Positions 58,948 to 64,000 of a stretch of DNA of 64,000 nt are shown here, piece by piece. Positions within the stretch are counted from its first letter, which is position 1; each line of letters opens with the position of its first letter. The notes beneath the pieces are model-generated. The model was not told where the DNA came from. It saw only the letters and a list, made by a program, of their open reading frames with translations, and did not search any database. The DNA comes from Hyphomicrobiales bacterium (GTDB taxonomy: Bacteria > Pseudomonadota > Alphaproteobacteria > Rhizobiales > Beijerinckiaceae), in contig CAKNFJ010000002.1 of NCBI GenBank assembly GCA_930633495.1, positions 310,001 to 374,000 of the forward strand, in the 5' to 3' direction. The position numbers and the translations under genes are program-made.

Positions 58948-60807
58948 TCAGAACAGCGATAGACTAAGAGCGGCGGGCATGTCCCGTCGCTTTGCGTTTC
59001 GGACCCGAGCTTCCTCGATCGCGCTCCCCAGGCCCGTGGGGAGCCGCGAGAGCAGCAAGCGGCTATCCTCGTCGCTATCGACGGCCGCAACGAGCTTCAG
59101 CGCGGTCTTCTCGTCGAGGAGCCGGGTAGGATCCGTCGAGAGCCGCTTCGCGCACTCATCGCGAGCGGTCAGGATCGCCTGCCAGTAAACATCCCGGCGA
59201 TCGCCGGCGCCGCGAGACGTTCGGATGGCCTCCTTGATATGGTCGACGAGGTAGATCGGCTCGGTGCTGCGCATGTGCGCCTTGCCAGCGACCGTCGGGA
59301 GCACCGCGCCCGTGGTTTCGCTGACGTCGAGATAACCCAGCCCCACGATCTGGCGAATGAGTGGACGGCAATCCTGGATGCGCAGACGCTTGGCGAAGCC
59401 ATACTCCGGCAGGCTGTCGAGCCTCATGCTTCGGACCCGGGACGACGGGCTCGCCAGGAGGGCCTCGTTCAATATCGAGACCGAAGAGTCTTCCCCGAGA
59501 CGCCCTGCTAGCCGGATCGTGGCGCGAGCAAGATCGCCACGCTCGACGCGTGCCGGTGAAGACATACAGAGGTCGCAGTTGCCACAGGGCGCCGGGGTTT
59601 CCTCCCCGAAGCAGCGGAGGAGCGTAGCTCGCCGGCAGCCGGGCGTGTGGGCCAGGCCGAGGACAGTTTCCATCCGACCAACCTCTCGACGGCGCGCAGG
59701 GCCTTCCAGGGTAATGGCAAGGCGGGCACGCCGCGCGACATCGGCGTCGCTCCAGAGGAGGTGGGATTCCGCCGGCAGGCCGTCGCGTCCAGCGCGTCCA
59801 ATGCCCTGGTAGTAGTCGATGATGGAAGCGGGGATTCCGACATAGACCACACGCCGGGTGTTGGGATGGTCGACACCCATGCCAAAGGCCGTCGTCGCGC
59901 AGATCGTCGGGATCTCCCCTGCCAGGAAGGCGTCCTGGACCCGCTTCCGTTCCAGGTCAGGAAGGCCAGCGTGATAAGCGGCTGCCGATCGGCCGTCAGG
60001 GCTAAGCAGGGCCGCTGCCTCTTCGGTTCCCTGACGCGTCGGTAGGTAGACGATCGTGGATCCGGCGACCGGACGCTCTTTCACAAGCCGGTCAAGGTCC
60101 GCAAGCGGCTCAACCACCCGCCGTGCGTTGATCGTAATGTTCGGCCGGTCGAAGCTCATACGCAGCTCGCGAACATTCCCGCGCAGGAGCCGTTCCTTGA
60201 TCTCCGCTGTCATCGCTGGGGTCGCGGAGGCGGTCAGTGCGATCCTGGGAGCCCTGATGGCCTCCAAGTGCTGCGGGAGCTCCATGTAGGCGGGTCGGAA
60301 GTCCCGTCCCCACTCGCAGACGCAGTGCGCCTCATCGATGGCAACGAGGCTGACCTGCAGCTGGCGGAGCAAGCTTTGAAAGGCTGGCGTGCCGAGGCGC
60401 TCCGGGGAAAGGTAAAGGATATCCAGGCTTCCCGAGGCGGCGAGCCCGAGAATTTCGCGCCGCTCGTCCGCCGACTGAGAGTCTTCGCCCGCGACCGCGG
60501 CAGCCCGTACGCCCCTTCGACGCAGTCCATCAACCTGGTCACGCATCAAAGCAAGCAGCGGGCTCACCACCAAGGCCATTCCGGGGAGAACGAGAGCCGG
60601 AATCTGGAAACAGAGGCTTTTGCCACCGCCGGTAGGCATGAGACCAAGGACATCGACCCCGGCAAGGATGGAATCAACAGCGGATTTTTGGACGCCTCGA
60701 AAGGTTCCGTGTCCAAAAATGCGTGTCAGCGCCGCCAGGGGGTCTTCGCCTGGGACGCTTGCGCGCTTGCTTGGCAGGTCAACGGCGTGAAATGCGCGCT
60801 CAGACAC
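58948..60807 (-). CDS. recQ: RecQ-family ATP-dependent DNA helicase
   Basis: 3'-5' helicase of 619 aa. Motif 0 FRGVQKSAVDSILAG, motif I MPTGGGKSLCFQIPAL (about 57-72), Ia VSPLLALMRDQV, II IDEAHCVCEWGRDFRPAY (about 156), III ALTASATP, IV IVYLPTRQ, V ICATTAFGMGVDHPN, VI YYQGIGRAGRDG, followed by the RecQ zinc region (CRRATLLRCFGE, CGNCDLC). The C-terminal region beyond the zinc site is divergent and shows no clear HRDC domain. All helicase motifs are intact. It stands alone and converges with the H1-like gene, 6 bp apart. Confidence 0.93.
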   Translation of the reverse strand: MSERAFHAVDLPSKRASVPGEDPLAALTRIFGHGTFRGVQKSAVDSILAGVDVLGLMPTGGGKSLCFQIPALVLPGMALVVSPLLALMRDQVDGLRRRGVRAAAVAGEDSQSADERREILGLAASGSLDILYLSPERLGTPAFQSLLRQLQVSLVAIDEAHCVCEWGRDFRPAYMELPQHLEAIRAPRIALTASATPAMTAEIKERLLRGNVRELRMSFDRPNITINARRVVEPLADLDRLVKERPVAGSTIVYLPTRQGTEEAAALLSPDGRSAAAYHAGLPDLERKRVQDAFLAGEIPTICATTAFGMGVDHPNTRRVVYVGIPASIIDYYQGIGRAGRDGLPAESHLLWSDADVARRARLAITLEGPARRREVGRMETVLGLAHTPGCRRATLLRCFGEETPAPCGNCDLCMSSPARVERGDLARATIRLAGRLGEDSSVSILNEALLASPSSRVRSMRLDSLPEYGFAKRLRIQDCRPLIRQIVGLGYLDVSETTGAVLPTVAGKAHMRSTEPIYLVDHIKEAIRTSRGAGDRRDVYWQAILTARDECAKRLSTDPTRLLDEKTALKLVAAVDSDEDSRLLLSRLPTGLGSAIEEARVRNAKRRDMPAALSLSLF

Positions 60808-60920
60808 GACTCATCCTGTTATCCACACCACCTGAATTTGAGGATTTCCTCCGCTACCACCAAGGAGTGTCGCGCTTCGCCATAGCCCGACGCGATCGCC
60901 GCCGACTTATCGCTCGCGTG

Positions 60921-61028
60921 GAAATTCCTTCGAGGCGATTGACAGGAGGAAGGAGTCCTTAACCCGAGGCAAGATATATTGTCCCAATCGTTGAAGGAAA
61001 TCGGGGACGGGCAAGGAGAAATTCCTTG
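60921..61028. promoter_or_regulatory. AAGGA-motif cluster between recQ and MucR-like genes
   Basis: The region holds AAATTCCTTCG (60922-60932), the dyad AAGGAGTCCTT (60950-60960), TTGAAGGAAAT (60991-61001), and CAAGGA-N5-TCCTTG (61012-61017 with 61023-61028). These are variants of the octamer found before many genes. Confidence 0.55.
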
Positions 61029-61255
61029 TGAAGCCGGGAACCAGAGGACGGGAGCCGAGTTACCGACCGGAACAAGATCGACCCGGGATTTCTATAGACA
61101 TTCATAGAAATGCCGACTTTCACCCTCAAGGAATGTCGCTAGGACCGATTGCACTCTCTTACGAAATGGCCTATCCCAAAGTCCTAAGAGCTTTGAAATT
61201 GAAGGAATGCCTCGTCACCGTCACGGATTTTAAGTCGCGAAGGCCAGTATCTTAA
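61028..61255 (+). CDS. Truncated MucR-like relative (75 aa or less)
   Basis: Short frame from GTG 61028 (alternative ATG 61133) whose end, GPIALSYEMAYPKVLRALKL then KECLVTV, aligns with the C-terminal part of the MucR-like protein encoded just downstream (RRHIEVSYGMDYPMLLAMFK then LSKEQL). Only the last part of the DNA-binding fold is present, so it may be a remnant or a small antagonist. A CAAGGAAT motif at 61127-61134 lies directly before ATG 61133. Confidence 0.5.
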   Translation: MKPGTRGREPSYRPEQDRPGISIDIHRNADFHPQGMSLGPIALSYEMAYPKVLRALKLKECLVTVTDFKSRRPVS

Positions 61256-61380
61256 GGGGAGTGTGCAGGTTATCCTCGGCACCCAGAAGTATCAGGTGCA
61301 GCGGGATTAAATCTGCAACAGGCAAGGAACGGGTGCGGACCCGTCGGCCTGTAACGGAGAGAGCTAAGGAGAGATTGAAT

Positions 61381-62130
61381 ATGGCGTCAGATCGCAGCGG
61401 AATCAGCGAAATCGCGGCCATGACCACCGAAATCGTCGGCGGTTGGGTTCGGAACCCGAACACGACCATCCCCAAGGACGACCTGATCCCGTTCATCAAG
61501 GACGTTCACGACACCATGACCGGGATCGTGAAGCAGGACATAGCATCAGGCCTCGTCCAGCGCGCCGGCTCGCCGGCGCCCCTGCCTGAGATTGCGCCGC
61601 CAGTTCGCGCCGCGCTGCCGGCAGTGACTGCTCCGGCGGCGCCGAGCAAGGCGCTTGCTCCGGAAGCCATGAAGTCTCTTGAAGGATCGCGTGCGTTCAT
61701 TCCGGTGATCGCCCATGAAGGTCAAATCGTTGCTGAGCGGGTCTGGCCGACCGCCACGCCGGCGATGCGCAAGAAGTTCATGGAGATCATGAAGGAGCAC
61801 AACATCCCGACGCGGTCGGATGGAACTCCTGTGCCGCGCACGGTCGATGGCCAGCACATCGCCGACAAGCGGATGACCGTGGTCGATCCGATCGGGGGCG
61901 GGCGCTTCAAGATGCTGCGTCGCCACATCGAGGTGAGTTACGGCATGGACTATCCGATGCTGCTCGCCATGTTCAAGCTGAGCAAGGAACAGCTCCCTCA
62001 CGCCGGCCCGGCTTACTCCGAGCAGAAGGCGATGCAGGCTCGTGCGAGCGGCCTCGGCAAGCACTCCAAGTCCCGCGATGGCGGTGCACGGAAGTCGCCC
62101 CGCGCCAAGAAAGTCGCGGCGACCGCCTGA
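61381..62130 (+). CDS. MucR/Ros-like regulator lacking zinc cysteines (249 aa)
   Basis: The N terminus (MTTEIVGGWVRNPNTTIPKD, IPFIKDVHDTM) matches the N-terminal domain of MucR/Ros regulators (IV.ayV.nn....+lp.lI..vh). After an Ala/Pro linker and a middle segment (FIPVIAHEGQIVAERVWPTA, RTVDGQHI), the C-terminal domain RFKMLRRHIEVSYGMDYPML, then LPHAGPAYSEQKAMQARASG, matches the MucR DNA-binding domain, but the first two zinc ligands (Cys-x2-Cys) are absent, as DPIGGG replaces them. Zinc-free Ros homologues exist in Mesorhizobium. AAGGAGAG before ATG 61381 fixes the start. Likely regulates envelope or surface genes, possibly through the AT-rich sites here. Confidence 0.8.
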   Translation: MASDRSGISEIAAMTTEIVGGWVRNPNTTIPKDDLIPFIKDVHDTMTGIVKQDIASGLVQRAGSPAPLPEIAPPVRAALPAVTAPAAPSKALAPEAMKSLEGSRAFIPVIAHEGQIVAERVWPTATPAMRKKFMEIMKEHNIPTRSDGTPVPRTVDGQHIADKRMTVVDPIGGGRFKMLRRHIEVSYGMDYPMLLAMFKLSKEQLPHAGPAYSEQKAMQARASGLGKHSKSRDGGARKSPRAKKVAATA

Positions 62131-62211
62131 CCTCATCCACGGATTGTTGCTTCAATTCTTGAGCCCACCGATTTGTTCGCTTGCCGCGACCGGATCGGTG
62201 GGTGATCTTTT

Positions 62212-63276
62212 TTGGCGTGTCCCCCTCGAAGTGGATTCGCCTTGTCAAACCTCTCTGCCCCCGCAAACGAGCTAACTGCGTCCGTGCAAGCGGCTGTTCG
62301 CGAGGCATTGCATCGCGGGATGCGCACGTCGGAGGGGAGGGGTGTCACCGCCGGCCCCATCTTCCTGGCCCTGTGGATTGTGGCGATCGGGACGCTACTG
62401 GAAGCCGCGGAGCCTGCTGACGCGATCGCCCTGCTTGAAAATCGCGCGATCGACATCCGAGGCTTCGGGCATAACGCAGACAGCGCTGTCATACGGCTGA
62501 CGGATGACACGGTGAAGCGCCGAGCGATGGAAGCGGCGTACGCGGCCGAGATCATTCACAACTCGCTTGAGGAATTTGCCATCGACCCGGGTGATGAGTG
62601 GGACCCTTCCCCTCAGGTCATTCTCGATGAAGCCATAGCCATTCTCCGGGAGGCATGGGGGCCGCTTCATCTTCGCAGGGCGATCGCCGGTCAAATCGAG
62701 GCCATTGGCGTCGGCGCGGACCGTGCAGTCCTTCCCGAAGAGCCATCGACACTCAATTCCGCCGCCCTGCGCCGGCCGTCCACGGTAGAGCCCGAACGCT
62801 TCTCTCGCGCCGCAAGAAAGGCGGAGCTGTCGATGTCCTTTGCTCCCTACAGGAGTCAAGTGGTCTGGGTTGCTGTCATTGCTCTGTCGAATGCCGGCCG
62901 GCGGACTGCCGAGGTTCGCGAGATCGCTGGTATCTCGAACTCGCACGATATGAAGTTGGGCGAGATCGACGGGTGCCTAGAGGCGGTTCGCTCGCTTGGG
63001 ATCGGCGGCAAGTCCGACGAAATTATCCTTCGCACCGAGTCTGGTTTCCTGGCCACAGCACTTGAACTCTCCCTCGCTGGAAATGTCCCTGAAATGCACG
63101 GTGATGAAGCCAAGGCCTGGTCGGAGATCATCGACACGCTGACGCGCTGGCAGAGCCGCATCATCCACCGCGGAACCGGGGCGGCACGCCCCATTGATGA
63201 GAAGGCTGACCGCATCCTGCGTCGGCGCCTCGCAGACCTGGCACAGGGCGGAACCGAGGCTACCGTTCCGGCTTGA
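62212..63276 (+). CDS. Hypothetical protein (354 aa)
   Basis: Unrecognised. The start is uncertain, TTG 62212 or a later one, because the first ~35 residues are not well supported. Residues 45-65 form a hydrophobic helix (GPIFLALWIVAIGTLLEAAE), which may be a buried or membrane helix; the rest is helical with no catalytic motif visible (TVEPERFSRAARKAELSMSF, SQVVWVAVIALSNAGRRTAE). The 3' end lies 28 nt before an L,D-transpeptidase gene in the same direction, so it may belong to a cell-wall operon. Confidence 0.65.
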   Translation: MACPPRSGFALSNLSAPANELTASVQAAVREALHRGMRTSEGRGVTAGPIFLALWIVAIGTLLEAAEPADAIALLENRAIDIRGFGHNADSAVIRLTDDTVKRRAMEAAYAAEIIHNSLEEFAIDPGDEWDPSPQVILDEAIAILREAWGPLHLRRAIAGQIEAIGVGADRAVLPEEPSTLNSAALRRPSTVEPERFSRAARKAELSMSFAPYRSQVVWVAVIALSNAGRRTAEVREIAGISNSHDMKLGEIDGCLEAVRSLGIGGKSDEIILRTESGFLATALELSLAGNVPEMHGDEAKAWSEIIDTLTRWQSRIIHRGTGAARPIDEKADRILRRRLADLAQGGTEATVPA

Positions 63277-63304
63277 TCTGGGCGGCTCGAACAACACGAC
63301 GGAC

Positions 63305-64000
63305 ATGAACAGGCGATCCTTCCTCCTGAGCGCAAGCGCTCTCCTGATCCAACCGGCGGCCCAAGCCAGTGGGACCACGGCCGATGTGCTGCGCGCAGAG
63401 CTTCCAAGGGTATGCGGCCGGCGCGCCGCGGCGATCGAGGCGACGCTTGCACGCCTGGCTCGCCTGCGCCCACCAGGCTCGGGAAAGACGATCACGGTCG
63501 ATATCCCGTCCCAGCAGCTTGCGACCTATGAGGACGGGCGCACGGTGATGGAAAGCCGTGTCGTGATTGGCGATGAGGGCTGGCGCACGCCAGACCTGGA
63601 TACGAGCGCGACCTATGTCAGGGTGAATCCGACCTGGACAGTGCCGGAAAGTATCATCAATGCACGCCGGTGGCGCGAAAAGCTGGCCAACAACCCGCGG
63701 TATTTCGAGAGGCTCGATTTCCGGGTCGTGGCCGGCGGCCGATCGATGTCGCCGACAGAAGCCGCCGAGCGCGGGCTTCGCCCGACCAGCTTCGTCCAGC
63801 AGCCAGGTCGCAACAACGCGCTCGGAGTGGTCAAGATCGGCCTTGCGGCGGGAAACAGCGTCTACCTTCACGACACCAATGATGCTGACGCATTCGGTGA
63901 GGACGACCGCGCGCAGTCTCATGGTTGCATCCGAGTAGAGAAGGCGATGGAGCTCGCCGGCTGGGTTCTCGGTATGAGCGAAGGCGAGATCTCTCGCCTG
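63305..64000 (+). CDS. L,D-transpeptidase, 3' end outside window
   Basis: Exported peptidoglycan cross-linking enzyme (YkuD/YcbB type). Signal MNRRSFLLSASALLIQPAAQ, with a twin-Arg start, then TITVDIPSQQLATYEDGRTV, ESRVVIGDEGWRTPDLD, VNPTWTVPESIINARRW, and the catalytic SHGCIRV (about residues 205-211; nucleophile Cys about 208). The 232 codons in the window run off the right edge without a stop. It makes 3-3 cross-links in the wall or links lipoprotein to it. On this plasmid it joins the muramidase/extensin-like fusion as a second wall-modifying enzyme. Confidence 0.92.
   Translation, partial: MNRRSFLLSASALLIQPAAQASGTTADVLRAELPRVCGRRAAAIEATLARLARLRPPGSGKTITVDIPSQQLATYEDGRTVMESRVVIGDEGWRTPDLDTSATYVRVNPTWTVPESIINARRWREKLANNPRYFERLDFRVVAGGRSMSPTEAAERGLRPTSFVQQPGRNNALGVVKIGLAAGNSVYLHDTNDADAFGEDDRAQSHGCIRVEKAMELAGWVLGMSEGEISRL

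Overview
The window reads as part of a large alphaproteobacterial plasmid or chromid, most likely from Hyphomicrobiales (Methylobacterium/Bosea-like; no species can be named). The evidence is high GC with NNC/NNG codon use, an RPA-type replication initiator (PF10134-like), a ParA with a small partner, a resolvase, a GAAC-N7-GAAC LexA box before imuA-imuB-dnaE2, a MucR/Ros-like regulator, and many tightly packed genes of unknown function. No transposase, rRNA, CRISPR array or virion structural gene was seen.

Layout. 1-4.3 kb: a translation-flavoured stretch with the 3' part of serS, small unknown genes, a tRNA gene with an odd anticodon arm, a PTH2-type peptidyl-tRNA hydrolase homologue, an HD-like protein and a protein with a ferredoxin-type Cys motif. 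4.3-5.9 kb (minus): GIY-YIG, DUF1643 and DUF433 genes. 5.9-6.95 kb: a gene-poor array of about 27-bp repeats, a 21-bp tandem block and AT-rich DNA, the best candidate for the replication origin. 7.2-9.5 kb: an unknown 765-aa gene, with two more repeat copies just after it. 9.6-13.7 kb (minus): ADP-ribosyltransferase-like gene, RPA initiator and a DUF2786-like gene. 14.5-20.8 kb: three secreted 8-cysteine paralogues, a resolvase and a secreted muramidase/extensin-like fusion. 20.9-25.1 kb: an RpoD-like sigma factor, parA with partner, then 1.3 kb of non-coding DNA rich in palindromes. 25.1-30.1 kb: scpA-scpB, an outer-membrane barrel and an HNH protein. 30.2-37.4 kb (plus): a type IVb (R64 thin-pilus-like) assembly operon with secretin, PilO/PilP-like proteins, PilQ ATPase, a pilin-like protein and PilR. 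37.4-40.7 kb: a low-GC unknown gene, then a nuclease-like and a multi-winged-helix gene. 40.8-46.2 kb: the SOS mutagenesis cassette. 48.4-56.3 kb: two further pilins, two more cysteine-rich paralogues overlapping into a 1016-aa secreted protein, ruvB, and a pilin-headed beta-helix protein. 56.4-64 kb: an unknown gene, an H1-like Ala/Lys-rich protein, recQ, a MucR-like regulator without zinc cysteines plus a truncated relative, and an L,D-transpeptidase running off the end.

How it fits together. The plasmid carries its own replication and partition functions, spare DNA-repair enzymes and regulators, and a dispersed envelope system: pilus machinery, peptidoglycan hydrolases, a family of disulfide-rich exported proteins and one large exported helical protein. 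Two signals link the parts. The four pilin-like proteins all begin directly with a hydrophobic helix after Met and show no prepilin leader. An octamer CAAGGA(A/T)T recurs in intergenic DNA before many genes, which suggests a shared regulator. The pilus plus cysteine-rich family plus 1016-aa protein is the best candidate here for an undescribed system; its function is inference only.
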